This document shows, piece by piece, positions 1 to 13,600 of a DNA stretch of 64,000 nt. How positions within the stretch are numbered: position 1 is the stretch's first letter; each line of letters opens with the position of its first letter. The notes under the pieces were generated by a model. That model saw nothing but the letters and a program-made list of their open reading frames with translations, searched no databases and had not been told where the DNA came from. Origin of the DNA: Bolinopsis microptera (taxonomy: Eukaryota; Ctenophora; Tentaculata; Lobata; Bolinopsidae). The translations under genes were made by a program, and so were the position numbers. The stretch spans positions 8,966,902-9,030,901 of the forward strand of contig NC_087076.1 of NCBI RefSeq assembly GCF_026151205.1, in the 5' to 3' direction.

Positions 1-3000
1 AATTGCCATATAGTAGCCTTTAGAAGCCTTTGGTTCTTAAAATTTTACACAATATAAAAACTACAGTAAAATATCTACAAAATTTACATTAACAAATCTA
101 AGAGACCTCAAGGCTTGTCTTCTGAGGAATGAAGTTGAAGGATACATCTTGCAGTTCAAGATGCTGTGCTGTTGATCTTCCTCTGATTCAACAGGTTAAA
201 CACAATTCTACTCTTTTCCATAGAGCAAGTCAAACTTTTCCGGAAGATGAGCGCAGTGCCTCCCCCTCTCGCATCAGACCTGAAGTTAAAAACAACTCTG
301 AATTTATAGTAAGCTGTCACCCTATATAAATAGCCCACACTGCTAGTTCTATTCCTTTTAATACATTTACAATCCCAATACTGCCGTATCTAGACCGCAA
401 CCAGTAACCATAAACAAATTTTACTATGTTGCCATTTTGTGTTAACAATAGCGAACAGCATGCACACCCTTTACCTGTCAACATTTCTAAGTTAGTTATA
501 GAGTGACAACCATACTGCATATTGTATTAGGCTTCCTTTAAATACCAAATTGATTTGTTTTTAATTTAGTTTTGTTTCCATGCACCGGTTGCATGGAACT
601 CTCATCCACAGATGTTGAGATGTATAACTGATATCAACTGTTTCAAGCGAATGTTAAAGAACCATTTATATAATCAGTTTTGATGTTTTTTCTTTCCATT
701 TGTCTTCACTTTGCAAGACACCTTGGCTTTTATTTTTTACTGCACTCCATTTTATGTCTTGATCTCTATCTTTCTAGGATCTGTTTCTCTTTTGGTTGAT
801 TATGTCACTGTAATCTGTACTAACCTTTATTATACCTACATGTATATTGTATTGTATGCAGTGGTTATACTTTTACACATTTGCTCACATCACTCACAGT
901 CAGCCGCTCTGACTGGTTAACCTTCCTTGTGTTGTTGGTTAATCATATGAGCGGGATATAAATACCTCATTTCATTCCATTTAATAAATGGCATAACATT
1001 TGAATTTTAACTGAAAAAATTGTTTTTAAACTGAAAATAATGTCAATGTAATTTTGCATGACTATGTAAAGCTTGACTCTCATATATAATAATTAACTTA
1101 AACCTCCAACTTATCTCAACTCAACACTTTGGCGCATAACTGATGCATCCATCACTCCTAGTTTGTGAATGATATTTCATGGACTTTCTCAAACTTTCTC
1201 ATGATTGATTATATTCTTTTCATTTGGAGCTAGTTTTAACTTTAGGGCATGATTTTTCCTACCTTCAGCAACACTCTGTTATAAACCCTGTCTGTAAATA
1301 CAATGATCTATCAGGCACTTCCTTGTTGGATGTGACAAGGTGCATTATCTTCACAATTATTTGTGATCCTGCTATTATGTTTTGATAATACCTCTGTCAT
1401 ATTTGTGTCTGATTAAAACTGTGCACTTTCCAATTGAAAGAACTATCAAGTGAGAGTATGCCATAAAAATGGTAAACTAATAAACATACTAGTTACTACT
1501 CCAACTGGTTTTTAATGCCAACTGAGACATTGGTATCATTGCAAGAAAAGATGATCTGAGTCACGTGGTTTGTTGCAGAAAAAAGAAGATAAATGTGTGA
1601 ACAAATCAACATTTTGGTCCCATAATTTAGTGCACAGATAGAATGGTTACTGCAGAACGAAGTCAAACAATTGTTTCGCTGAAAGGGTGATATTTCACTG
1701 TAATGTGGCCCCCTCTGATGGCATAAATATTCATGCCTCGAGTCTGTGAACACTAAATGAAGCAATACAGTAGCCATTATTTTTCCACATATTGTCACTG
1801 GAAACTTCTCACCTGTTGTCGTAGTGACATAATGTACACACTTCTCCGTGTGTTTTCAACAAAACAACTTCACTGTTACCGTGACAACCAGTTGTGTCTG
1901 TGGCTTGTTAGGCTTACAGTTTGTGTTTGCTGTCACTCTCTCAGTTACAAAATACAATTAACAGAGTGTGCTGCTCGCAATTAAAATCAGCTTTATATGC
2001 CTATTTAAAGTGCCAAATAGCTGTAAATTCAAAATTTAGATTTACTTTTATTATCTTTTATATATAACATTTTAGGTGCTTAACATCTTTGGTGGAACCT
2101 GAATAGTATATAATATGGTGTTTTTTAAAGTCCTCCTCAAGCTACATAAAAATTGAATCTTTAATAATTCTAAATTAAACTCATTAGAATATGAAAATAA
2201 GATAAAGTTGTATTAATGTTAACCAGCTCATTCAACAGGTATGAATGATTTATATGCTACCTGTCGACAAGAACCCTGCTTGAAAGTCGTGAGTTTTATT
2301 GTAATAAGTTAGTGTAAACTTACACATATAAGCTATGCAGATATTATAAGCATTCCATTAAGACATGCAAATTTTATTGACCCATGTAGAAGTGAGTACA
2401 TCGTCACACACACATATACATATATATATTATATATATATGTGTGAGGGTTAGAGCATTTGAAATAGGGTTACTCACGGTACAACTATAGGTTCTACTAA
2501 TAGTAGCTCTTATATATTAACTACTCAACTGGTTCCTTCTGAACGCTATGTAATGTAGTAGTAAGTAGTTTTGAAAAATTCTTTTCCACATTCTCTTATC
2601 TTATCACAAGTTTGAATCATATAAATCAAACAATAGTTTGTTGTAACAGACGCTTTAAAAAACATGTATTAATTTCTGCTGCCTCAATTTTCACAGCTTA
2701 TAGGTTTTGAAGATTTTGACCTTTCGAGCGAAAGCAGAGAAGCATTCATAGAACGCAACTAAACAGAAGAGAAATAGTTTTGGATGTATAAGAGTGATGT
2801 AAAAATGGTTACTGATAATAATAGAAAAATAGAAACCGTTTCTATCTGGTTAGTGAGCAGCAGGAGGGGAGTAACAGTCAGTTGTCATGGTGACAGCAGT
2901 TCAATTGTTATACAGTAACAGGTATTACAGATGGTAACTGGTCACGTGCCCTAATATCCACACTTTTCTTTCTATGTTGTTCAAATATCTTCTAGTGTAT

Positions 3001-3041
3001 CCTTTAATTGTCACTGTAATCCCTCACTGAAAGATTGTCAG
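1..3041. other. AT-rich unique sequence without convincing genes
   Basis: Short frames of 60-100 codons on both strands show no recognisable motif. An AT palindrome lies at 2408-2445 and a TAAATA-rich stretch near 950-990. I see no RNA gene. Confidence 0.5.
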
Positions 3042-3266
3042 GTGATCTCAATAAAGATCACCTTGACAACAACTGGGATCTGTACACGGTTCCCAGTTAA
3101 TTCCAACATGACGCACGTGCACCTTGTCCCCTCTAATAAAACCAGTGTGAGCTTCAGTGTGGACCAATTAGAGCTGATCCCAGAGCTTGGTGTGGTTATT
3201 GTATCCACGAAGAGTGTCGCTATATCTTCAATATGTCCTCCTAGCACCCCCTACTGCCTGGTATAA
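3042..3266 (+). CDS. Possible terminal coding exon, unknown product
   Basis: A 74-codon frame preceded by AAGATTGTCAG|G and ending with TAA. It starts VISIKITLTTTG, contains SNMTHVHLVPSNKTSVSFSV with two N-glycosylation motifs, and ends CPPSTPYCLV. The alternating hydrophobic pattern and higher GC than the flanks look coding. Against this, the opposite strand is also open over nearly the same span, I found no upstream exons, and I see no nearby AATAAA. Family not recognised. Confidence 0.3.
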   Translation: MISIKITLTTTGICTRFPVNSNMTHVHLVPSNKTSVSFSVDQLELIPELGVVIVSTKSVAISSICPPSTPYCLV

Positions 3267-3371
3267 ATATACCCCATACCCCCGAATATACCAGCCTATA
3301 ATATAAGGCCAGTCGCTTTGACATCGTCAATCTTTATTTTAATTTTAATTGTGTACATAAGCGGGATAAAA

Positions 3372-3570
3372 AGTTAGCATGTTATCAAGTTAGCAGGTTG
3401 GCAGGTTAAAATGTTAGCATGGTAGCGAGTTAGCAAGTTAGCAAGTTAGTATGTTAGCATGTTAGCAGGTTGGCAGGTTAAAATGTTAGCATGGTAGCGA
3501 GTTAGCAAGTTAGCAAGTTAGCAAGTTAGTATGTTAGCATGTTAGCAGGTTAGCAGATTAGCATGTTAGT
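3372..3570. repeat. Short tandem repeat of GTTAGCA(N) units
   Basis: Degenerate 8-10-base units such as GTTAGCAT, GTTAGCAA and GTTGGCAG. A block of about 75-80 bases is itself duplicated. Confidence 0.85.
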
Positions 3571-3792
3571 ATATCCAGGGAGTTGATTGTTCACACAGAA
3601 TGTGGTGAGGAATTAGTCTTCCAGTTAAGCCCTTGTTACTTTGTTAGGACCCTTTTATCATTGTCATTCCTTCCCACTCTATTTGCTCTCTGAAACACAG
3701 TAGTGTTACATAGCTGTGTCACGGTAACCTGCACAGTGTATCAATACAATGTAGACAAGTTAACTAGTAGTTGATTGTAAGTACTATAAATG

Positions 3793-4140
<348 letters not shown>

Positions 4141-4270
4141 CACAATGATGGGCGTGGTACAATCGTTAGTCTCTCATATTTACATTAGACTAACGTCGTC
4201 ATGACAACTTAGTGTATTCTTATGAGTCTAGCCCGCTTAGAATCACTGTCAAATTTCAGAAATGTAATGT

Positions 4271-4485
4271 ACTGGAACCATGACTACTATTACTGGAACC
4301 ATGACTACTATTACTGGAACCATGACTACTATTACTGGAACCATGACTACTATCACTGTTACCATGACTACTATTATATTATGTCTACTTACGTGCAGCA
4401 ACAACGTGTGGTATCGTTAGAACCACGTGTGCTATCGTTAGAACCACGTGTGGTACCGTTACAACCACGTGTGGTATCGTTACAA
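4271..4485. repeat. Two adjacent minisatellites (21-bp and 20-bp units)
   Basis: 4271-4375 holds five copies of ACTGGAACCATGACTACTAT-like units. 4401-4485 holds four copies of AACCACGTGTGGTATCGTTA, each with a CACGTG E-box. Confidence 0.9.
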
Positions 4486-5075
4486 TAACATCGCATAATC
4501 AATTCTGCTGTATGAAGTAAGAACAATTATTGTTGAGATGATTTAGCTAATGTTTTTTGCAAGCAGCGTTTAGTCAAATTACCACTCTCGAGCCAGCCAA
4601 ATATTTTCCTAATTGCGATTTAATTTACTTTATTTTAGCTTAGGTTCTGAAGTGTTTACTTTATACTTAATAGAAGGTAATTTAGGTAGTTTAGGTGGGT
4701 AATAACACTAGTTTATTTGTGGCTTTGAGAAAGTGATTTAGTACCTTAGTCAGTACCAGGTAGATACACTACATGTAACCATGCAGTTACATTACCCACC
4801 AAGTAGTTGCCATAACAACCTTTACACCTTTCCAGAGAAAAGTGTGTAGAAATCTAATTCAAATTGCAGTTAACAATCATGTAAAATCCTCCAAATTTTA
4901 ATAGCAATTTAAATTGAACAGTTTTATTATCTTCTTTAAAAGAATGTGATAGTCTTCCAGTAGAGTTTCTTCACAAGCATGCATTTAGCAGTGATGAGGA
5001 GTGAGCCAGATTATCAGAACATTCAGTCTTTTGCTTGTTACCTATACTAGCTGTGTAATGTGTATCAGCTGTGAG

Positions 5076-5222
5076 TTCTGTTTTGTTCTGTTTTGCTCTG
5101 TTTTGCTCTGTTTTGCTCTGTTTAGCTCTGTTTTGCTCTGTTTTGCTCTGTTTTGCTCTGTTTTGCTCTGTTTTGCTCTGTTTTGCTCTGTTTTGTTCTG
5201 TTTTGTTCCGTTTTGCTCTGCT
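5076..5222. repeat. 10-bp tandem repeat TCTGTTTTGC
   Basis: About fifteen units with C/T exchange at one position. The repeat gives an artefactual Cys/Phe/Leu-rich frame. Confidence 0.9.
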
Positions 5223-5690
5223 TTGAGGTTGGAGAATGGAGATGAACAGTTGAACAGTTTAGAGTTGGAGACTCATTTAAAAGTCTATTTACGTTGTCTG
5301 TCTAGACAGTATGTAAAGCTATTTTCTACACGTGTGAAATGAATTGTTGCCCGTATAAATGTATCATAGAATAACGGCTTATACATTTTATTTTCCGTGT
5401 GTTGGACTCCGCCCAAAGTGGGGTTTATATTTATATCTGTGGATGAATATGCAATTATAATACTGCCTCCATATAAGGAAACCATTTAACATAATCATGA
5501 TAATGTTTAAAAACGTTACACACAGTCAATTCATTCGCAAAAACTTATTATATAGATGCATCAAAAAAGTCATTATACAGAACACGCATCTTGTTTTGAT
5601 CACTGTTTATCCTTGCGGTCTGAATAGCCGAACAGTGTTGATCTGCTAAACTGTTTACTTGGTTCTCATAAATCTAATCAATGATAGGTA

Positions 5691-5691
<1 letters not shown>

Positions 5692-5784
<93 letters not shown>
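5692..5784. repeat. (TC)n microsatellite
   Basis: About 46 uninterrupted TC dinucleotides. Confidence 0.98.
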
Positions 5785-5787
<3 letters not shown>

Positions 5788-7603
5788 ATTAGATTTGTGA
5801 GAAATGAGACGCATTCCGTCTCTTCTCAGTAGAGCCAATTCTGAACCTGTTCTTAGCTCTGTTAACTTTGTTCGTGATTTATAACGTTCAGAAGAATTCC
5901 AGACTTGGTTTCATGAAACTCTCCTCGCAGTACTGGTAAAGTTGAAAATCTAGCTTTCCTTGATTACGCTAATTCGATAATATGCGCAACGTAATGTTGA
6001 CGTATTATACTTGTAGAGCTCACCAGTGCCTTGGAGTGAACTCAGGTACTAACACTGGCAGCGGGTAACGTTTGTGATGTGGAGTGACGTACATATAACA
6101 TTCCTTCTTCTAGAGATCTTCTAGAGATCCTGCATATTATATTAGTGTTTAGAAACACCGCATACCGTTATTATATGAGGAGGTTAACTTTACGATTCAT
6201 AAGAAATTAAGCGATCTTATTAAGTTGAGTTATAAGATTAATTAATTAATAAATTTACAACTATCCTTCAGTCACTTGAATTTATACTAATACGTTTATA
6301 ATATGTACTAATACATACTATAATATAAACTAAACTCCTAGATATCAGGTTTAGCTGAGATAAATAAAATGCAATTATTAAAGTTGACATTACATTTTAG
6401 TTTGTGTGCCGGTGCAACAATCCCATAACATATGATAAGCGCTGTATATCTGTGTACACTAACTATGATCGTAACCATGACAACAAGCAATGGGTTACTA
6501 TTGTTTATTATCAGCTCTTTTGTTCCTGCCTGGTTGTAAACTGGTTTTCTGTTCAGTTTTAAAGTTTGCAGTTGTTGCCACGGCTACAAACATGAGTGAC
6601 AGTTGTTTTATCCCGGTGATTGTTGGTTCTTGTCGCACTAGAGTACGTGTCGCACTAGAGTACGTGTCGCACTAGAGTACGTGTCGCACTAGAGTACGTG
6701 TCGCACTACAGTACGATTACCGTGATTGTTTTTTTTTTTCAGCAGTGTTTTGAGCTTATTCCTTCTTCAGAAGGGAACCACTTTTGAAAACTGCTGTTTT
6801 TGCTTACAAGTCTGGAGACTGTCCTGATACCAGTTCGATAGTTTATTCTTTTTAACATATTATTGTAATTTTACTATTACAATACACTATATAAGCGTCG
6901 CTCCTCTGTCAAAATTAACGAACTGCTTTCTAGAAAACAATTTCTGTTGCCTGGGAAAGAACGCTAAGGTTTTGTTAACTATTTTCTTTGTGCTCCTTTG
7001 TCAATATGCCCAAAACTCAATCAGTTTTAAAAGGTGGTAATACGATTTCGAATACGATTTCCGGAAATTTCATGGGAAAATTTTGAAAACTGATTGAGTT
7101 GTTACAATTTTAATGAGATCAATTCCGCGAATATCGCGAACCAAGATAGGGCAATTAAGTTCATTTTTTGTGGTTTTTCGCCTTAGTATCCATATTTAAA
7201 TAGATATAAAGCTATAACTTACAGAGAATATGTAGTTTATGCTTACCTTTCATATAAAGTGAGTTTCATTCATAAATATTAATATTTGACCAATTTATGG
7301 GACGAAATCTACCAAATTTGGTGCGTATGCCCAAATATGGGCATATGATTTTTGGCTCATAACTCAGTCATTTTTTATCCAATCTTGATGAAATTTCATA
7401 TACGAGTTCAGGAGACTTTGGTTTTGGGCAAGTTCAGGGTATTTGGCTAAATTGGGCCTAATTTGGACCAAATATGAGCGTGGCTGCCCCGCGGGCACCG
7501 TTTGGCGGTTGGGGTCCTCACAAACTAGGATCAGTTCGGTCACTGATCCTAGTTTGTTGGTCAACTGCTATCTCGAAATCAAGTTTCACAAAAAAATATC
7601 CAT
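5785..7603. other. AT-rich sequence with small arrays and inverted repeats, no gene seen
   Basis: Holds a 17-bp array CGCACTAGAGTACGTGT (five copies, 6631-6714), a 15-bp inverted repeat (AACTCAATCAGTTTT at 7014-7028, complement at 7086-7100) and a tight hairpin at 7520-7557. The 7290-7600 segment reads like a dispersed repeat but I cannot assign it. Confidence 0.5.
7520..7557. other. Perfect hairpin, 15-bp stem
   Basis: ACAAACTAGGATCAG and its exact complement are separated by an eight-base loop. No gene context explains it. Confidence 0.8.

Positions 7604-7605
<2 letters not shown>

Positions 7606-7633
<28 letters not shown>
7606..7633. repeat. Poly(C) tract
   Basis: Twenty-eight consecutive C. 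Confidence 0.98.
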
Positions 7634-7634
<1 letters not shown>

Positions 7635-7852
7635 TAAAGATCACTTTTGATTTCATAATGACATTAAGATATTTGCTGTGTGGCGTGTGCCTGGTCTATG
7701 TTGGAACTAAGAGTTCCACGGAACTAAGAGTTCCATGCTAATGATACCTTGATTACTGCGGTCTGAAGTGTGGAATGTGGATTTTCCTTTTTACCCCGCT
7801 ATATCTTCTTTCCTGCATGTATGTATACAGTTCCTTTGCTATCGTGGGACTT

Positions 7853-8085
7853 TAAGGTAGTCTCCATCTAGTTTCTAGTCTCCATAGTAATAAAGGGCCT
7901 CTAGTTTCCATAGTAATATTTAATAAGGGCTTTTAGTCTCCATAGTAACATTTAATAAAGGGCCTCTAGTCTCCATAGTAATAAAGGGCCTCTAGTTTCC
8001 ATAATAATATTTATTAAAGGGCCTCTAGTCTCCATAGTAATATTTAATAAGGGCCTCTAGTCTCCACAGTAATAAATAGGCTTTA
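7853..8085. repeat. Irregular tandem repeat around TCTAGTCTCCATAGTAAT
   Basis: Six or seven units of about 33 or 22 bases, alternating forms with and without ATTTAATAAGGGC. Confidence 0.85.
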
Positions 8086-8675
8086 GTTATAACGGGGTCA
8101 GAGTGTGTAAATATCACACATTCTCGTGTAATCTAGTTCCTGTCCACATTCCTGTATGCATGGTGAAGTATTCGCATACTTCTTGTGTGTTCATACTCTC
8201 GGCAGCTTTGTAAGGGACTCTCTGGTTTGCTTACTGGTCCAGCTTGTTTGCAAATTACTCTGACTTTGCTTTTTTCTCGCTTCTTTGGTCTATGGTTGTT
8301 ATTCTCGAAATATCTCATCGTTGAGCTTTAGATTGAATGTTATAAATCAAGAGGCTTGCATATAATGAACATATTGACATGGGTGCAGAGTTGAGTCTGT
8401 ACGGAACCTAGTAGTTTCAGTTCCTTGTTTATCTTGCCGTACAGCAAGGACATCCACTACTTTAGCCCGGCGAGGCACATAGCTCACTCTACAACTCCGT
8501 GTTATATATATTATGTTAGGTTTTGAATAAAAATTGGGTTAGGTTTTAGAGCAAGGATTATGATTTGGGTTAAAGAAGGGGCCTCAATCATTCTGGTTGG
8601 GTTCTAAGGCTGCAATAACTTTAAGAGTTAGGGTTCGCAAGAAAGATTGACAATAAAGTTGGTTTATAAACCATT

Positions 8676-11600
8676 AGTAAGGGGAAAAGTGGTCGATTTA
8701 AGGGTTCCGTTGGATTTGAATGTTCACAAGGATTTCTCAACGGAATATGGTAGTTAAGACCCCTACGAACATAATTAGACTTGTTGCCAATTTTGTATCT
8801 CAACAGAAACACCACTTTTACCACTTTTTACCACCTTTGTACCACTTGTCTGGTTTGCCAAATATCTTTAGTTGTGAACGTCGTAAAAGGCTGCAAATTA
8901 ACCTAGAATGTTTATCTTATCAAGGAGTAAAACTTTTGTGTGAAAAATTTTTACATTGGACAATCAGCTAATTGTATAATTACCAATTAGTTAATCACCA
9001 AAAAATTTGAAAATTTTTTATTGGCTCAAAATGATTGAAATCGTTTGAAACACGGAGAAATGTAGTTTTTAGAAAAACTTCAAAAATTTTTCACTTAAAA
9101 ATTTTTTTCGAGACTTTGAAAAAAGTTTGAAAATTTAAAAATATTTTTATTCCGCCAAAAGTGATCGAATTGCATGAAACGTGGATAAAAATGCTTTGCA
9201 GAAAAACTTCGAAGATTTTGAGATTGGGGAATACTAAAATCATCAATATTTGAAGTTGGAGTTCAGTAAATCTCGACATATTTTAGTAATTAGGAATAGC
9301 TTAGCGGAAAGGGCCGAACCTGAAAAAGGTTAACCACACAATATTAGAGTTTCATAACTAATTACAATACAGCTTTTATTCCACAAATTCCACATAAAGA
9401 AACAGCACAAAAGGACCATTTAAGATCGAACCGATTTTACCTGCTGTACTATCATTTTATTGATTTCAATGATCAAAACCTCTGTACCGTCAATCTTGCC
9501 AATCTATACCGGGTATCTGAATGTACCGAAACTCTTATTTACCTCTATAATTAGACCCAGTTGTGCAAGAAATGCGATTTCTCACAGGGGTTTCTTTTAA
9601 CTGTGCACTTTTTGTCACTCTCGTAACTCGCAAGAGGCCCGGTATTATAGGGGGTATAGGAAGCGAGTGTAAATATACCTTCCATCATCCACTGTGCCCC
9701 CACTGTGGCTTTTTTGTATTGTGAATGCGCATGCCGCTTCGTTTGCTATGCCAGATACCTCGAATAACCCCCATATGTCATTGCCAGGGTCGGGATAGAG
9801 CTGGAGATAGCATTGAAAAGTTGCTAGAAATAGCTAGATTTAGAGTAAACTGGTGGTAGCTGGGTGGTGCTAGCATGGATGTAGCAGAACGTAGCTACAC
9901 GGGGTTTCATTGGAGTTGGTTATTTTAATGGCCAAAGAGTGCCGGAACTAAAGTTACTTAAGATTGCAGTTGAGGGGCAGTGTAAACCACGGTGTAGTCA
10001 GGGACACAGAGCTACAGTGCAGGAGTACTGCAAGTGCAATAGAACAGTGCAAGTGATACAGTCTGCAACAGCAAAACGCCGACGAAGCTAGAGTGAACTG
10101 ATGGAAGCTGGGTGGTGCTAAAATGGAGGTAGCAGAACGTACTACATGATGAAAACAGGAAAACTAAGGCTGGTTGAGACCTAAAAAGATGTGAATCTGT
10201 CCTGATAGATCCAGTGAAGAGCGAGTAGCGAAGAGTTTGATCACTAACCTAAAGCTCTAAAGAAGAAGAGGGCTAAAGAGACTCACTTTGATCAATCAAT
10301 CTAAAAAGGGTGGGTCAGTCTCTCTGTTTTCATCAGATTCTGATGAAAGGCTGTTAAGCTCAGGACGGTGATCTTAATAGGTCGGATAGCTGTACCTGGT
10401 TGCTTCCAGCCCACCCTTGTCGCTTGAAAATAAGTTCTCACCCCACCTCTTCCAAAAATGCAGTTACCAGAGCAGGAAACTCTTCTTCCTACTCTTCTTT
10501 CAGCCCAAACAAAATCAGGTTCCAGCTCCTCTCCTCCTCTGCAGCCACAATCTTATCTCCTTCTTCGGCGTTTTACTGTTGCATACTGTATCACTTGCAC
10601 TGTTCTTTTGCACTTGCAGTACTCCTGCACTATAGCTCTGTGTCCCTGACTACACCGTGGTTTACACTGCCCCTCAACTGCAATCTTAAGTAACTTTAGT
10701 TCCGGCACTCTTTGGCCATTAAAATAACCAACTCCAATGAAACCCCGTGTAGCTACGTTCTGCTACATCCATGCTAGCACCACCCAGCTACCACCAGTTT
10801 ACTCTAAATCTAGCTATTTCTAGCAACTTTGGCATAGCAAACGAAGCGGCATGCGCATTCACAATACAAAAAAGCCACAGTGGGGGCACAGTGGATGATG
10901 GAAGGTATATTTACACTCGCTTCCTATACCCCCTATAATACCGGGCCTCTTGCGAGTTGCGAGAGTGACAAAAAGTGCACAGTTAAAAGAAACCCCTGTG
11001 AGAAATCGCATTTCTTGCACAACTGGGTCTAATTATAGAGGTAAATAAGAGGTCCGGTACATTCAGATACCCGGTATAGATTGGCAAGATTGACGGTACA
11101 GAGGTTTTGATCATTGAAATCAATAAAATGATAGTACAGCAGGTAAAATCGGTTCGATCTTAAATGGTCCTTTTGTGCTGTTTCTTTATGTGGAATTTGA
11201 TAAAGCTGTATTGTAATTAGTTATGAAACTCTAATATTGTGTGGTTAACCTTTTTCAGGTTCAGCCCTTTCCGCTAAGCTATTCCTAATTACTAAAATAT
11301 GTCGAGATTTACTGAACTCCAACTTCAAATATTGATGATTTTAGTATTCCCCAATCTCAAAATCTTCGAAGTTTTTCTGCAAAGCATTTTTATCCACGTT
11401 TCATGCAATTCGATCACTTTTGGCGGAATAAAAATATTTTTAAATTTTCAAACTTTTTTTCAAGTCTCGAAAAAAATTTTTAATTGAAAAATTTTTGAAG
11501 TTTTTCTAAAAACTACATTTCTCCGTGTTTCAAACGATTTCAATCATTTTGAGCCAATAAAAAATTTTCACTTTTTTTGGTGATTAACTAATTGGTAATT

Positions 11601-11892
11601 ATCCAATTAGCTGATTGTCCAATGTAAAAATTTTTCACACAAAAGTTTTACTCCTTGATAAGATAAACATTCTAGGTTAATTTGCAGCCTTTTACGACGT
11701 TCACAACTAAAGATATTTGGCAAACCAGACAGGTGGTACAAAGGTGGTAAAAAGTGGTAAAAGTGGTGTTTCTGTTGAGATACAAAATTGGCAACAAGTC
11801 TAATTATGTTCGTAGGGGTCTTAACTACCATATTCCGTTGAGAAATCCTTGTGAACATTCAAATCCAACGGAATGCCACTTTTCCCCTTACT
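8676..11892. mobile_element. Foldback-type element with inverted arms of about 1.3-1.4 kb
   Basis: 8676-10087 and 10561-11892 are inverted copies that look nearly identical by eye; the spacer is 10088-10560. The same 83-codon frame occurs on plus at 8720-8971 and on minus at 11607-11858. The left arm has about 78 extra bases near 9752-9830 that the right arm lacks, so the arms are not an exact assembly mirror. The arms contain two diverged tandem blocks of about 145 bases (9010-9240). The spacer repeats part of the arm (10090-10145 resembles 9842-9900). No transposase is evident, so it would be non-autonomous. Target duplication was not resolved. Confidence 0.8.
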
Positions 11893-13222
11893 ACATCCTT
11901 ATTTACCACTGAGAAACCACATGGATGTGGCTATGAACAAATTATCTTACTATATATAAAGCGAGACGATATATATATATAGGTATATGATATATACATT
12001 ATATATATATATCCACGCAGCCTAGCGGGCGAAAATTTATATCGCCCGCGCCAGCGCGGCGATATATACTAATATATCCGTACCATTTTATTGGCACCAC
12101 GGCATCAACTTTAACACGATGTTCCGCAAAAACCGTATAAGATATAAGACTGAACCTTAAATAGGTAATAATTATTTTAGTCTCTTGAGTCTTGACACCA
12201 CTTTAGGGTTAGACGGGTTCCTGCTAGTTAATATAATAATTGACCGATAGTCTCTTTATTCGTTAACGTTTGCTCGTGTGAGTCGTGTATGATTTAATCA
12301 CTTCAGGCAGTGTTCAAGTAATAATGTAGAGTCGTATAATGCTTTTGTATCAGTGATCCTGGTTTGTATAATGTATATAAGCAATAAACATGTAGGATAC
12401 AAACTTGCGGTTTCTCATGACATACATCCTCTGACCACTTGTTCACGTGTGCCTGACTTATGTAGAAGATCATGTTTATTTATATTGGGGATATCACTTG
12501 ATGTTATTGCTTCCAACATACTTCCTGCACGATATCTTCCGAGCATATTGTCTTTTGGTGATGTGTCATTTTCTACTGTGACTTGTGAAAAAGTTTTAGA
12601 AAACTTTTTTTTTTAATTTTGACTTGTTTGTTTATAGAACCCGTCCCTAATCTCGTATTGGAAAATGACTAAACTCAATTCTGAGTGTGAATACGGGTGG
12701 TACCTACAAGTGTGTTCATTAAGTATTTAGAGTTCTGTAAAACTGTAGTTTCAATTATTGTGCTGATTGTGCTAGAGTATTTTTAGTATTTACGATCGAT
12801 ATCAGATCTCGATCCTTACATGCTTCCAAAATTTAAATCTCAAACTTTCTGCACAATGTACTGGAATGTTTGAAAGAAAAAGGGATATAGAAATAAAGTC
12901 AACGATTTAATTTTATGAAAGTAAAATAAATACCCTGGTTTTTTACGTCAGCTTTAAAGTCGGAAAATCAAATTATGTAACGTCGATACCAAACCGATTA
13001 TTGAGCGATGATAATTAAGTAGTCGATTCCTGTGTTGCAGAGTCTTTGAATGTGGTTTTTGTTCTTGTTCAGGTCTGTCCATATTTCATCGTGTTATGTT
13101 CAAAGTTTTGAAGTGTCAAATTATATGAGATGTGACTTCTGGTTTCATGTCAACTTTTCCAATACTCCTCATCATATTATGATATCAAACATCATTTACG
13201 GACGGTTATGGCATCTACATTC
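11893..13222. other. No gene seen; AT tract and a GC hairpin
   Basis: (AT)n patches at 11951-12012 are followed by a hairpin (GCGGGCG ... CGCCCGC) near 12026-12050. The remainder is AT-rich with only short unremarkable frames. Confidence 0.5.
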
Positions 13223-13224
13223 TA

Positions 13225-13600
13225 CAGGGTGTACCACATAAAGTGTGACTTTTTTCTACTTCAATAGTTTTTGAAAAAAAAAAAAAACTTCACGGTTATT
13301 TTTAACTAAATTTTGTCAGAAATATAGTTGAATTGAAAAAAATAAATAAAATTGATAAAAATAATAAAAAATAAGCATCTTCTCAAAAAAAGCCACCCTT
13401 CCCAAAAATTAAACATTGTAGTCTGAACACCATAACAGAATAACAATTTGTGAGAAATCAAAAATTTATAGGGACTTGAAACTTGGTATGCATAAATGCG
13501 ACACATATTGATGAATGTGATGAAGAGGTTTTAGCAACTGCTCCTTCATAATAATTTGTATCATTTCTCAAAAAAGTCAAACTTTTTGTGGTACACCCTG
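13225..13600. mobile_element. Tc1/mariner-type MITE, 376 bases
   Basis: Terminal inverted repeats begin CAGGGTGTACCACA and agree over about 31 bases with two mismatches. TA dinucleotides at 13223-13224 and 13601-13602 form the target duplication. No coding capacity. Confidence 0.85.

Noticed and set aside
8720-8971. 83-codon frame found in identical form at 11607-11858 on the other strand
   Set aside because: The identity is explained by the inverted arms of the foldback element; no protein family features, no selection evidence.
10400-10693. Three overlapping plus-strand frames of 63-97 codons
   Set aside because: They lie across the spacer and right arm of the foldback element and show no family features.
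11930-12060. Helitron-like appearance (TATATAAAGCGAG, then a GC hairpin)
   Set aside because: Hairpin is not followed by a CTRR end and no paired 5' end could be defined; AT repeats explain most of the resemblance.
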